Of a stretch of DNA of 64,000 nt, positions 46,732 to 59,570 are shown piece after piece. The position numbers and the translations under genes were made by a program. Location: the NCBI RefSeq assembly GCF_043290135.1, contig NC_134710.1, positions 135,306,155 to 135,370,154 of the forward strand, in the 5' to 3' direction. Origin of the DNA: Rhipicephalus microplus (taxonomy: Eukaryota > Arthropoda > Arachnida > Ixodida > Ixodidae). Numbering within the stretch: position 1 is the first letter of the stretch; each line of letters opens with the position of its first letter. Under the pieces are notes generated by a model. That model saw only the letters and a list, made by a program, of their open reading frames with translations. It was not told the origin of the DNA and searched no databases.

Positions 46732-47744
46732 TACCATTATCTGTTCTTGCCAGTTACTTATATAAATTGTGAATCACCCTTGGTGTACTGGCGTACTGGC
46801 CCATGCATGGTATACTGGTATATGTGCCACAAGTGTGTCTTGCGGAAAGATTTTTGATGATATGTAATTTTTTATTGGTGCAAGGGCCATACTTCGCCAA
46901 AGAGCGCCAGAAAAAATTACAACAAATCGCAATGATGTGTGGTTTGCGATGACATGTTAGAGATGCAAACTATGAGGCTGTTACATGGCTGCATGTGGGC
47001 CTGTACTCCACGTCCTAAGGCGCGTAAAACATATAAGTATTTAAAATCATCAGGGTGACATGAATGCTTGTAACACAGATCAATTGCAGTGGTCTGACGG
47101 AAAGGTTGGGGCGACGTACGCGACGGGATTTGGACATCATACATGTCAAGACCAGCGAGTCAAATTCGGCATACCATCCTACCCTACCACGCTAAATTTT
47201 GTTTACCCCAAGTTAAGGAAGTCAGGACGAAAGCACCTCTAAGTAGGCGGCTAAATGTATACATAGATAGATAGATAACCAGATATGCAGATAGACATGC
47301 TAAAAGTTGCTGCAGTAAGTAAAATGCTTTGCATTCAGAAATAGTGGGTCTTCGGCGGCATTGGGAACCAAAGTTGGTCCCTCCAGCACTGGGAGCGAAT
47401 GCTCTAACCACACGGCTACTATGCACTATGCTTTGGGAAGTGGTAGCCGAGGAAACATCTACTGGAAACCTGACATGGAGGCGGGCGACAGGAAATGAAG
47501 ATCAATACAAGGAGAGCTGACACTTAACCAGCTCCCCCCCCCCCCTGTCTAGATCCACCACTGTTACAGCATGCATATTTCAGACATTAATTCAGTGATA
47601 CGGGGGCAATCAAATGAATTTTAATACACAATATTGTGCCTAGCAGAAGAGGCCCTTTAAACCTCGCCACTTTTTCAAAAAAAAAAGAAAAATGCCAATT
47701 AATCATTTTGACTGGCTCTGCTAGATCAGTCCTAATGGCTTTGC

Positions 47745-48452
47745 CTACTTCTTCTTCCGATCCTTGGATGTCCTGCCCGTCCTAGTGCGCCTCCCGCGCA
47801 CAGATGACGACCGGCTGCTCGGGGCCATCCGTGCCTTCCCGTGCCTCCCTCCGTGCCTCGAGGACGAGCGACTACGGGTGTGGCGTCGCTTCTTACCACG
47901 CTTTGAGCGCCGGCTCATGGTCGAAGAAGATGTAATGGACCGGACATGGCGGTGGCTCCTGGTGCGCCTCTTCCGTGGGTGGCTTGCTTCCGACGACGCA
48001 AAAGAGCTTCTACGTGTTCGGGCTTTACGAGTGGGTCCGACATGGCGACTGTGCGTTGAGTGCCTAGACCGACCACGGCTCACCTTCTTGGATGAACGAC
48101 GCTTTGGTGCCTCGCTTGCCGTGTTGTTTGGGCTTTCCAAGGAGGAGGTTCGGGAGCGCTTTGTACGGCTGATTCGCGGGGCTTTGGCTGCCACTTCCTT
48201 GCTGGACGAAGGGTTTTCTCCCTCGGGCTGCGTCACCTCCGTGGCCTTGCGCAACTTCCGAGCTGGCGTAGCTGCAATGGGCGTCGGGGCGAGCGGCCTC
48301 TCCGACGAGGTCTTTGGTGGTCGGCCGCGTGGTCGCTTGGTAGCTGCAGCCTCGTTGGAAGGACCAGCCGCATTCTGGTCAGCGGCTGTCTGACGCTTCC
48401 CTCGCCCGACCTTTGGCGGAACGCCGTTGGCCTCCGCCTCTTCCTGCACCAT
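47745..48452 (-). CDS. Arg/Ser-rich AT-hook protein, copy 2 (235 codons)
   Basis: The twin of 35563-36270, with the same start, stop and length. About 30 of 235 residues differ, mostly conservative or in the Ser-rich spacer; the AT-hook KRPRGRPPK and the C-terminal SRSSSRHGGRHGK block are unchanged. No indel breaks the frame, whereas flanking sequence differs by many. Downstream the poly(A) signal is the weaker ATTAAA (47625-47620 on the coding strand). The in-frame TGA 12 codons upstream of the ATG is shared, with likeness of the reading continuing before it (SSKAEEHG, LFTFDD). Selection on the protein is plausible but not shown. Confidence 0.6.
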   Translation of the reverse strand: MVQEEAEANGVPPKVGRGKRQTAADQNAAGPSNEAAATKRPRGRPPKTSSERPLAPTPIAATPARKLRKATEVTQPEGENPSSSKEVAAKAPRISRTKRSRTSSLESPNNTASEAPKRRSSKKVSRGRSRHSTHSRHVGPTRKARTRRSSFASSEASHPRKRRTRSHRHVRSITSSSTMSRRSKRGKKRRHTRSRSSSRHGGRHGKARMAPSSRSSSVRGRRTRTGRTSKDRKKK

Positions 48453-49200
48453 GGCGTCGTCGCTCCGGGACTCGTTCTCGGCTCAGTCGTCGAACGTGAA
48501 AAGCCTGCCGTGCTCCTCAGCCTTGGAGCTCGCCGGCAAGCGGGCGCCAGGAGACGACGGCTTTGGTGGAACTGCGGCGAGAGCGCGGAGCGTGCAGCCA
48601 GCTGGTCTGAGCCCCTGCCACTGATTGAGGCCCCGTTCAGTTCTCGTGCACCGCGTGCAAGTATTTCATCTTTCTTCCTTGCTTGTTCCTATATGTCCTG
48701 GTTCATACCCATTGTGGTGGATCCGCCGAAAAATCGGGACATATTTTAATGGGTAGAAATGAATTTATGAATTTTGATCAAGAAAAAAGTATTATTCTCG
48801 TAAAAATCTTTATAGCATGTGCCCCTACTAAAAAGAAACCGGACTCGAATCCTGTAATTGACAATAATGTATTGCGTTCCGCTGAACCACAGTGAGGAGA
48901 ATTTGAATAAAAGCCTAGAGAAATCTGCTTAAGAAAGTTACTGGTATTTATTTATGAACTGTATTTAGTGCTGTTAGCTGAGTTGAACATTGAGACAATT
49001 ATTCCAGGGCATTTTGTAATCCTGGAGCGCAAATATATTGTAGTAACAATAAGCGCTACACCACTACAGTGGGCTAGGAAGAAAGGAGAAAGGAAAAAAA
49101 GACAGGACAAAATTAAGCATGGGGAGAAAGAGAGAAAATAATAAATGTTTATTTCGAAGCAATGTTCCGAGCGATGGCCGGTATAACTTTAAGGTGGGAG

Positions 49201-51480
49201 GTCTGGCTTGTAACGCCCGGCTGGTTGAGAGGGGAAGGAGGAAATTCGCGCATGCGTAGTGTGAGGGCTGACTATGGACGCGTGACTTACTCGCCAGCAA
49301 GAGAGGCTCAGCATCTAAAAAAGAGGAAGGGTTCTATACGAAACAAATCTATTGTCGGCTACAACTTAATAAGGCAGGAGAGGCCCCGCCCTGATGACCG
49401 AAGCGCAGCAGCCAATTTGCTCCGCGACAAAAGAAATAGTACCGCTCAAAATATTGTTAATGCTTCTAAAGCGAGAATTTGTCGGTATAAATAAGATTTC
49501 TTGTGCGTCGTGACGAGTGCTTTGGGAAGACTTTAATGATGAAAATGCTACAGCACATGCCGGATCACAAGAGAAAAATGACTCCGTACCTTCTACAACG
49601 CTGTGTGTCGTCTACTACGGAGCAAGATCAACGGCATCGGACGAGTAATTGTAAAGCATTCGCTGGTTTCAAAGCATAAGTTTCGTTCTTTGTGTGTGAT
49701 TGCACAAGCTTTTCTTTTCCATGTGTCAGGCTTTTTTTTTTTTGGTTGCGAACCTGATATCTCGTGAGTTCATGCACCTTTGGCACATGGCAATTCGTGC
49801 CAGAGTTAATAAAGTATACGACTTGGAAACTGCGTTCTGAAATTTGGACACGCAGTCGGCCCAATTTTGGGGGATGTAGGTGATGTTTGCGCCACCTAGA
49901 AGCAAGAACACAAAACAAAAATAATGCGTTTGATAGTGGGAGTGCGGGTTAACAGGTGGCGAGACAATCTGGTCACTCCCGACAAGGGGGCCAATGACAT
50001 GTTCAGATTTGGATACATGGAGCCTAGGGGGAGTTTCGCAACTCATATGATTGCATCACTTTGTTCCGTGCAAGTTCACAGTAGATACCAGGCTTTGGCA
50101 AACTTTCCTTGTCGTAACTTCACTTAGGCGCAAACGAAACACCATGAAACAGACACACACGATGTTTGTTTACATCGGATGTCGTTGCGGGGTCCAGTTT
50201 CCAGACGAAGCACAGCGCAGCGTCACCGATGTTCTCTGCAATCTCTCTTCGCAGGCTCACGGCGCACAACAAACACACGTGGCACAAATTGTGTATCGTA
50301 AGCTCACAATAAAATTTCAGCATGACAGACTACCGCACATAATTCGAATTCACTCTGACGGAGGGAGACGCACACAGCCAACAGGATTCGGCGCAGTTCG
50401 AAGAAAGGGCGGCCATGTTATGCATGTTTTCCGTCGGCTGGGTCCACGGCTAGAGTGTAGTCGGGCTCACGATGTCACATAAAGTGCACGTCTATTGGTG
50501 GAGGCTCGTGTACGTCCACCTTTGAAGGGAAAACGCCACTGCCTCCTTAAGTTGTATCCGACTATATTCCGTATTTTTTCCAGTGTAGGAAATGAGTTCT
50601 GCGGACATCTGGATACTGTATACTGTAGCGGTCACTGATATTTTTAATGTCAAATAATAATTACTCTTAACTATATTTGTAACACAAAAAGTACTCACCC
50701 TATTATCAGAAGGTCCACGAGGCAGATGTGCGAATGTAGAAACTAAATCTCTGTGCCACTTTCGAACACATACTGATGCCTGCTCATTTGTTCATGCTAA
50801 TAAATAAAACCCACGAAAGCTGAAAATTGACACATGACTAGTTGGCTGCATGCATCATCTCGTATTAGAAAGCAACTCCCTCAAACAGGCACACTTTGAG
50901 GAAGCCAGTATCACAGAAAGAAGCACAAAAAGAAAAAAAGTAACAGCGTTGCCGCAAAGACGAAACAATGAACGCGATAGCAACTCACAGGAAGGTTACG
51001 CGCAGAGGGGCAGGTGGATGGAAACGTGCCTCGCGTTTCTTACGCACAAATAACGCACGAAACGTACTCACAGGCCCATATGAACGCGAGTAAGCATCTC
51101 AGTTGTTATTTCACTGTGTCTAAAAAGCACGCTATTTTCGCTAATGGAGCCTGTGCAACGATGGCAGTGACCTTTGTGCGCCCAGTAACTACAACAGAAT
51201 CGTTCCGGTGAAAGCCAAAGGCCAGCCAAGACGTACGATCCACGCTACCGCGAGATGAGGGCGTACGAACGAGCGTCCACCCCCTCCTCTCCGCGGGGCA
51301 AAGTATATGTGGTAAATGAGAGTGCGAGCCGCCGCGTCGTGACGATGTGGCGACGCGTGCTCATTGTGCCATTTTGCTGGTAATACTGAAAACACGATAG
51401 TCCTTCCCCTCCCCCTGACATGCCTGTCACCTGTGGTAAGTGGTAGACATAACTAGCGTGCTTTCAGAACGTTGAATGAC
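49201..51480. other. No gene seen
   Basis: Mixed intronic sequence. Frames at 49726-50046 (minus) and 50051-50482 (plus) are open but match nothing I know and lack splice context. Confidence 0.4.
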
Positions 51481-51580
51481 GTGCACGCGGCTCAGTGGCT
51501 AACGCCTCACACTCGCGCTTCAGAGGTCTCACGTTCAGTTCCGTGCACTGCTGTCTTTTTCTGAATTTTTTTCTTCCTTG
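51481..51580 (+). repeat. tRNA-like SINE head
   Basis: ggctcagtggctaacgcc (A-box-like) and, 35 bases on, acgttcagttcc (B-box-like) are followed by 'ctgctgtctttttctgaatttttttc'. This is arranged like a second tRNA-derived SINE family, different from Ruka. Its 3' part has been replaced by the microsatellite. Confidence 0.45.
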
Positions 51581-51581
51581 C

Positions 51582-51857
<276 letters not shown>

Positions 51858-52435
51858 GGATTCCCCCTCCCCCCGAAAGAAGTCGCGTCAGACGAACATA
51901 ATTGAAAACTGAACATGCACGGCTTAGAACTGAACACTGTCAAAAAGAGAAGATCATTCCAAGTCCGAGGAAGTTTCCGTTAACACACTATAGCTTCACA
52001 GGAGAAGACAGCAATCCGGGGTATCAAGTACAGCTCTGGAGGGCGAGGCTGGCTGTTGCGCTCTGGACAACATAAGCATGCTTTGAGCGTAAAATCAGAT
52101 GGAAACACAGCCGGTATGCTTGCGATGAATGAACGTGGTGTGATGGCCTTGAAGCATTGGCTGGATTATTTGCGCAAATGTCGTGCTATTTGTCTTGATT
52201 GGAACCCATGTGTCGTCACCCGTTTGCGTGCTTGTTGACCGAGGCTAGTGCGGTGATTTCTGCGTCCTTGCGGAATGCTGGGTATGGTTTGGCGCCTTTC
52301 TTGACGTTGTATGTCGTGTTGCCTGAGTGCTCTCGGTTTGCAAGCAGTGCTTCCGCGTCTTTCTCGGTGCTTTCTGTGGTGTTGCAGTCGGCGGAATAGC
52401 AGGTGCTGGAAGCGTTTCTGGCGACTTTTCTTTGT

Positions 52436-53794
52436 TCAAAAGTGTCTGACGTCTTGTTGGTTTGGAGATCTTATTTTTCGATGTTCTTGAACTGGTGAAC
52501 GCGCTTCCATTGAATATGGCGTTCGCTGATGCCCTCGTTGCAGTCTCTCTCGTTGTTTTTTGAGTTGGTGAACTTCGTTTTGCTTGCTTTGCTGGTGCTG
52601 CTCAGGAGATGGCTGCAGTGGCGCCCCTTGTGGAATCGGGCATTCATTTCCTTCGAGGTTTGACGCGTCCTGTAGACAGATGATGCATGGTGAGCTGGTG
52701 TCTTGCTTATCGGGCATAGTTGGTAATGTGCCATCATTATTCTCTGCAAAGAATTCGGTAAGGTGTTCCAGTACGGACGCTTCGGGCAGACAGCTGCGTG
52801 CGAGGTTTGGTGTTTGTATTACTTCTGCATTTTTTCGATTCTTCGAGCTGTAAGCACTGTATGGGGATACCACAGGTGACGTGGCATTACCAGGTTTCAA
52901 CTGAAGATTTTGGCAAGTCTGTGGTGCCGCAGAAACGACACGAAGCTCTTCAGGGGCTTCTTCGCAGTTCACTGGGAGTGGTTCTTGCACCTGGTAGCTT
53001 GCGACGTTCGATGCGTCTGAGCCTTCTGCTTCGCTTCGACTGTCCAGTGTGTGTGCACCGCAATGTGATGAATGAACATGTCCGGAAGGAGCATGGCTTG
53101 ACAGGGTCTTTTCGTGAAGCGTTAGGTCGTCTACCGAGGTCGCGGCGTCCTTATGAGGCGAATGGTGAGCGATAGGAGCGCTTGAAAAACCGCATGATGG
53201 AAAACCACGTGGTGGACCGCGTATGCGAGACGAGGAATTAAGAGCATCAGGTCGGTGGGCAACGTCTCGCGTCATAGGCTGAAGTGAGGATTTCCGAAAT
53301 GCCGGCTTTCGTGCAGGAGGGAGGCGCGCTTGATGGTTAGGTTTTTCCAAAAACGCGCATGGTCTTCTGAAAGTAAACTCATGTGTCACTTCATCTTGTG
53401 GCAGTTGTCGATTCACGTTGGGCTTTCGAATGCTTGAGGACTGCTTAGGGAATTGACGATAGTGTGTGGTTTTCTCCAGATGGTTGGCAATAAGTAGGTC
53501 TTGGTCATAGTCGTTGAAACGAGTGATCATCTCTTCTTTGATCTTCTGCCACGATTCGTCGTTGTCGAAGATGTGGGTAAGGTAAAATTTGAATGCCTCA
53601 CCAGTCACGTAGTCGCTGAAGTTTGTAACCATCTCCCGTTCCGACCATGATGCAACGGCGGCATGGAGCTCGAACAGGTTGAACCAGTCCGGTACGGGTC
53701 CGTCGTCCGCTGATCCGGTGTACTTGGGGATGTCGAGGTCTTCTGATGCTGCTGTCATGATGCTTGGTGGTCTTGGTGGTCCGCGTTCGGTCAC
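52436..53794 (-). CDS. Gag-like protein, 452 codons
   Basis: An intact frame. Residues 14-95 (IPKYTGSADDGPVPDWFNLFELHAAVASWS, then MVTNFSDYVTGEAFKFYLTHIF and WQKIKEEMITRF) follow the pattern of the N-terminal capsid region of LTR-retrotransposon Gag: a hydrophobic helix pair, then a W-x-x-I-K-x-x-M-x-x-x-F helix. Residues 100-452 are polar and low in complexity. A few cysteines (CIICLQDASNLEGNEC) do not form a CCHC knuckle. The ATG lies about 75 bases inside the right LTR. Being open and flanked by similar LTRs, it may still make Gag. Family assignment is by pattern only. Confidence 0.7.
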   Translation of the reverse strand: MTERGPPRPPSIMTAASEDLDIPKYTGSADDGPVPDWFNLFELHAAVASWSEREMVTNFSDYVTGEAFKFYLTHIFDNDESWQKIKEEMITRFNDYDQDLLIANHLEKTTHYRQFPKQSSSIRKPNVNRQLPQDEVTHEFTFRRPCAFLEKPNHQARLPPARKPAFRKSSLQPMTRDVAHRPDALNSSSRIRGPPRGFPSCGFSSAPIAHHSPHKDAATSVDDLTLHEKTLSSHAPSGHVHSSHCGAHTLDSRSEAEGSDASNVASYQVQEPLPVNCEEAPEELRVVSAAPQTCQNLQLKPGNATSPVVSPYSAYSSKNRKNAEVIQTPNLARSCLPEASVLEHLTEFFAENNDGTLPTMPDKQDTSSPCIICLQDASNLEGNECPIPQGAPLQPSPEQHQQSKQNEVHQLKKQRERLQRGHQRTPYSMEARSPVQEHRKIRSPNQQDVRHF

Positions 53795-53870
53795 TGCGTC
53801 TCGCTGAGGTCTTCGATGATGATGGCTGGGCGATGAAGTGGTTGCGAGGTCTTCATCCTGTCGACTCGTG

Positions 53871-54827
<957 letters not shown>

Positions 54828-54843
54828 GTATACTAACAGACTG

Positions 54844-55087
54844 CTGCGCCGCGGTGGTCTAGTGGCTAAGGTACTCGGCTGCTCACCCGCAGGTCGCGGG
54901 ATCAAATCCCGTTTGCGGAGGCTGCATTTTCTATGGAGGTGAAAATGCTGTAGTCCCGTCTGCTCGGAAATGGGTGCACAATAAAGAACTCTAAGGGATC
55001 GAAATTTCCGAAGCCCTCCACTACAGCGTCTCTCATAATGATATGGTGGTTTTGAAACGTTAAACCTCACATATCAATCAATCAAAC
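54844..55087 (+). repeat. Ruka-like SINE (full length)
   Basis: The head has A box tggctaaggtac and B-box-like gggatcaaatccc; the body and the atatcaatcaatcaa tail are complete. The flanks repeat gtatactaacagactg / gtatactaacacactg (54828-54843; 55088-55103), a 16-bp target duplication with one mismatch. Confidence 0.9.
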
Positions 55088-55103
55088 GTATACTAACACA
55101 CTG

Positions 55104-56299
55104 CAAAGTAAAAAAAACGAGGAGAAAAAAGTTCCATCACGGGGCTTCGAACCAGCACTTTCTTCCTCTGCAGTGCGCTGCGTTAGCTACTAGGCCACAG
55201 TACTTTTATCCATGGTTCCTAATAAGTATTTGGGTAATAATACAAAATGAAGCAAACAAAAATACAATCACATCGCTATAATAAGTGCTCAAGCGTTACT
55301 AATAATCACTCAATGGCTAAGACAGCGTGAGTTCTTCACATTGAGAGTTCTTCAGATCGTGATAAACAAACAAGACAGGTGTCAGGTGGAACACCTCACC
55401 AAGATGGAGTACCAGTCCGATCTAAAGTCTAGGTCGCCGTAAATGTCTTTGAGGTGAATAGCCATCCTGCGCTACCGGGAAGCTATTTAAATACACCAAA
55501 TAACGTTTGACGGTCCTCGGAGCTTCGCAACTTCAGTGCGTTTTCGTCATCAGTAGCAATATGGCGAGAATGGCTCACGATGGGCGTGCTGTGAAGCTCA
55601 TAGCATTTTGCGTTTTGACGAGCGTGGGCCTCCATGAAGCATGGTCTCTTCTCTGCGTGCTTAACAGACTCGGGATGCAGGAGAGCTCGAAGGTGACTTC
55701 GCTCGCTGCCACAGACACGTTTACCAAAAGAGCACCCTGCTCGCACACGAAGATGTCATAAATGTGACAGTTGTTAGGGCTTGTCCTGTGCGCCAGTTTC
55801 GCGTGTCTTTCTTCCTGTGTGAACAGCGTGATCTAAGTGTCAAGCTGTGACAGTTGTTAGTTCACTCTCATTCTGTGTATGCCCAATTCATGCGTGCTTT
55901 CTGCTAAGGGTGTGTGGTGGAAGTGTTCAGCTGCTGGCCGTTTCAGCGTTACTTTGTAATTTGCTCTTGTAGCATTCATCTCTTCGCCCTTGTGGTGAAA
56001 CAATGCACAAAAATGCATAATTGTCTTTATGAAGACAGGTTGCACTTTTATGTTATAACAATTTCTAGAAAAAGGGATAAGCCCCGTTTATTTTTCGTGT
56101 GGTATACCAGTCACAAAATGCCCAATCCGCCACATTTGCTTGGCCGTCCCCGACATAAAATCAAAGGTGCCCCACCCCCCCACCCCCAATAAAAAAAATT
56201 AAGCCCCTGCTCTGACTTACCAATGTTTAAAGTTGGAAAAAGGGTCTGTTGACAAATTTTTCGCTCTTCGGAAAAAGACGAAATTCCGTCCCCATTTTA
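55104..56299. other. Mostly no gene; Penelope-like 3' ends at 55757-55900
   Basis: The stretch 55141-55200 resembles the reverse of a tRNA-like head. At 55757 and 55849 the phrase gtgacagttgttag occurs twice. The first is followed by ggcttgtcctg and 'cttcctgtgtg', resembling the end of PLE2 (cagttgttag..cagcgcttgtcctg, cttgtgtg). This may be two tandem terminal fragments of a Penelope-like element. A C-run lies at 56169-56185. Confidence 0.35.
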
Positions 56300-58060
56300 T
56301 TCCATTTTTATGCTTCGGAAGGACGCCACAATGCTCAGTCTTATCTCCGACTTTCATGGGCCTCACCATGATTGGTTCGTCTCAAAAACTCTACGAAGTC
56401 GATGGCATTAATGATACCATCTATGCAGGCGAAACATCATCGTGTGGTGTACTGGAGGCAGCGATGAACGAATGGAAGATGTGCTTCAGGAAGCTATTGA
56501 GGAAGCTATTGAGGACCTTCATCCGATCGGTCGTCGATGCCCGTCACGGAAATACAAGTTGCTTCTGTACAGGCCGAAGTGCAGGGGCCCCAAACCAAGA
56601 AGGCGGAAGCCATTAGAGGGTCACTCTTAGCACAGGTGAGGGCAGTTTCATCCCCAGGGTCGAGACCCTCCGAGTTCTTGGTATGACCATCCAATCGAAT
56701 GGCTCCTATACCCTGATGGTAATGAGACTTGCCAAAAAAACTGAACATGCCGTCAGACTGATAGGAAGTGTTGCCAACAGGCATCACGGACTTAGAGATG
56801 ACAACCTCCTAAGGCTGGTAAAAGCCTTTGTGATATGTCATTTCACCTACGTGGCAACTATGCACAATTGGCTGAGGTCGGACTGTGATAAGCTCATTAC
56901 GTTAATCAGAAAGCCGCCAAGAGAGCTCTTGGGCTCCCCATGTACACAAGCTCGGACAGACTGCTTCGTTTCAGCATGCATAAAACACTGGAAGGAATTG
57001 CGGAGGCACAGGAGAGGGCAAAACTTGCCGGCCTGTCCACCATGCGTTCCGGTAGAAATATCCTGCGGGGGCTGGCGATTCCACCGATGGAAACCAAGTC
57101 TCGCTTCTGCGGCATTCCTCGTCAGCAGCGAGATGAAATCGTCGTTGTCCCTATCCCGCGAAATGTCGACCAGGAGCATAACAATGATAGACGGCGGGCC
57201 AGGGCAAATGCCCTACTACAAAGGGCTCAGGATTACACCGGTAACTCTTGCTTCGTCGATGCGGCCCGGTATACCGAGGGTAAGGCTTATGCGGCAGTGA
57301 GCATCTGCCATCAGTACATTATTAAAAACTCGACAACAGTTTGAACGATGATGTCTGGAATAGCAGAGGAAAAGGCAACCGCGTTTGCCTTGCCGGATAA
57401 TAGCAGGTCTACAATTTACAGCCAATCGATATCGGTGGTCAGAGCATTCGCCGAGGGCACAATATTGGAAGAGGCTTTGAGACGATAAAACTTCGCCGTA
57501 CGCACTCGTTCGCTTTCCAGCTCGCATGGAATGCATTGAGGGAGCCCCGCCTAATTTGAACGAGTCAACCCACCTAGCTGCGCTAGGACTAGTAAACCGC
57601 CACGCTATCAGGGATGCGGAGCTGATGTTTTGAAAAACCGGGACCCTCTCTTCTTGTATAATGAATTGACAAAAATTTTTTTTTATCTGGGTAGGAGACA
57701 ACACCCACCACCATACAGAAAACTGAGCAGACCTCGACTGTGATACTCAGGCTTCTTCATGTCGGGGTATACCCTAACCCCTAACTATCTCACAAAATCT
57801 ATCCTAAATACAGCCAACTGACACATGTTCCTACTGCAATGATATAGCAAATTTAAAACACATGCTCAGATGGCGCCCCGCGTTGCGCTGTGGTAGAGTC
57901 ATCATGCCATTCAAATGGGAGGGTGCTATTACCAGCTCCGGACAAGAAAGATAGTTAGGGGCAGTCCGACGAGCCCGTGGCACAGCAGAATGACTTGGTC
58001 TTTGTGTTCCTACGTGGGAGTGGCCCGCAACGCGCCAAAGCGCGTTCCGAAGAACCTTAT
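56300..58060 (+). pseudogene. I-clade LINE, RT end, RNase H and C-terminal remnant (LINE-B)
   Basis: A mosaic of frames follows one polyprotein order. FMGLTMIGSSQKLYEV and TIYAGETSS are the region around RT motif C, where Y-A-D-D has become Y-A-G-E. SDERMEDVLQEAIEEAIEDLHPIG, LLLYRPKCRGPKPR and VETLRVLGMTIQSNGSYT follow. Then AKKTEHAVRLIGSVANRHHGLR and LVKAFVICHFTYVATMHNW are the thumb. MYTSSDRLLRFSMHKTLEGIAEAQERAKLAGL, NSCFVDAARYTEGKAYAAVS and STIYSQ (near 57400) are RNase H. Last come a Cys/His region (TDTCSYCNDIANLKHMLRW, near 57815-57870) and a closing VPTWE (near 58010). At least eight frame changes and several stops make it dead. Confidence 0.8.
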
Positions 58061-59484
58061 AATGTTCCCCCATTCATCCTATTCCATTTGTCCAAGCGTT
58101 GTCTCTTCTATTCGCATTCGATTCCGAAGTCATGAAAGTCTGGAATGATACCGGAGTAATTCCAATTATGAAGTGGCAACTCCATAGCACTCGTCTGAAG
58201 GGAAACCTATTTGAGAAGTTGCTATAGTGCATTTAACGCAGCTACCTTCTCCGCAAAACACATCCTTCATGTTTTCACTGGTGGCCTTTGGTGATGAGTG
58301 ATATGCTTGACATGCAAGCTTCCATGCGCATCAAAATTATTTACAATATTGCGCTGCACTCGGTAAATGTTATGACGTCTATAGTGAGAGCACCCCCTAA
58401 AAACATTGGCCCCGTATCTGCAAGTTACACTGCAAATGTCATCGAAAAAGGATAGTCTTGCGTCTAGAGACAGTGAACAAAACGTTCATTGGATGTTCTG
58501 CGCAAGAAAATTGGTGAGTGGTATTCTGGAGGCGCTGCGTTAGAGTGCCTCGAGCGTGCAGCAAATGCGAACGAGCGCATCAAGTCACGTCAGACGTGAG
58601 AGATGAGCGCTATCTGGCAGTTATCTTGGAAAGCGAAGCGAGCGTATGCTGCGCCCCCGTCTCGAAAGTGATAAGGTGTAGAACGCAAAGCGACGGTAAG
58701 GTGCCACCACTGTGTTGTCTTACCAAAGCGTTGGAAACACTTGCCTTTTAGTGCAAACGCTGCATGGTCAGGGCAACGTGATAAACGCTACAGTCTTTAC
58801 AATTAGCTATGTATACCTTTTTTAGTAACAGACACACATAACGAATACTGACGTGTTGTTATGGTGGCTCAGATATGCGCACTAATTGCTTTTTAAGTGA
58901 CAGTCGCACAAGTAAAAACGCTGAATCTTGAGCAATATTGGTGGGCACTACAGATGGGGTCGGCCGTTTGGAGTATCGTTTGGCCACTTTGGCGCCTTTT
59001 AGGGTACCGTTAAGGGTGGACAAGCAGACCAAAATGTTAGCGTCGAAGGTCCCCAAGAAAGCCTATCGTCTTTTGAAAAATTTCGCAGCTTGCATTAAAC
59101 CGCGCAAGGCTTGAAGCAGTGAAACTGGAGGATTCTGAACACTCATGTTTTTACTTCTAGGTGGTGTCTGAGCCTTAGCTTGGTTGTGCGGGTTCTAGGT
59201 TGTTTCTGGGTTCTTACTTGGCATTAGCAAGGAGATGCCAAGTTGTTTTCATGTTCAGTCTCAACGCAAAATGGTTTGACCTAAACCACAGAGCCACACG
59301 GTTGTAAAACTACACTGAGCTAACTGTAGCCTTCTTGACTTGTTTTTCTTTATTCAAGAGTGACCACGCACTGACCAAGGGCGCTAAAGCACGAGGTTTT
59401 GCTGCAACATAGATGCAAATACTTTTTTTTTCATTTGGACGGCATATTTGTTATTCAGACAGCTTGTTTTATTCAGATACACTT

Positions 59485-59486
<2 letters not shown>
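58061..59486. other. No gene seen
   Basis: Intronic sequence. The stretch 58570-58700 (gagatgagcgctatctggcag...) has the look of a dispersed tick repeat, but I cannot define it. Confidence 0.4.

Positions 59487-59562
<76 letters not shown>
59487..59562. repeat. (TA)n microsatellite
   Basis: An uninterrupted TA run of about 76 bases directly before the hammerhead-like motif. Confidence 0.95.
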
Positions 59563-59568
<6 letters not shown>

Positions 59569-59570
59569 CT

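Larger units (their letters stand above)
41658..49200 (+). repeat. Long repeat unit, copy 2
   Basis: It is collinear with 19485-23400 plus 34813-37010. It carries two insertions absent from copy 1 (43999-44653 and 45952-46731) and lacks the PLE1/Gypsy stack. Without insertions the shared unit is about 6.1 kb. Its nature (segmental duplication or a non-autonomous element) is not clear. Parts of it occur a third time at 3100-5830, which favours a dispersed repeat. Confidence 0.8.

Noticed and set aside
55507..55761. 84-codon plus ORF after a TATTTAAATA box as a small secreted protein gene
   Set aside because: There is no signal peptide at the start, no homology that I know, and its end merges into Penelope-like terminal sequence; chance is likelier.
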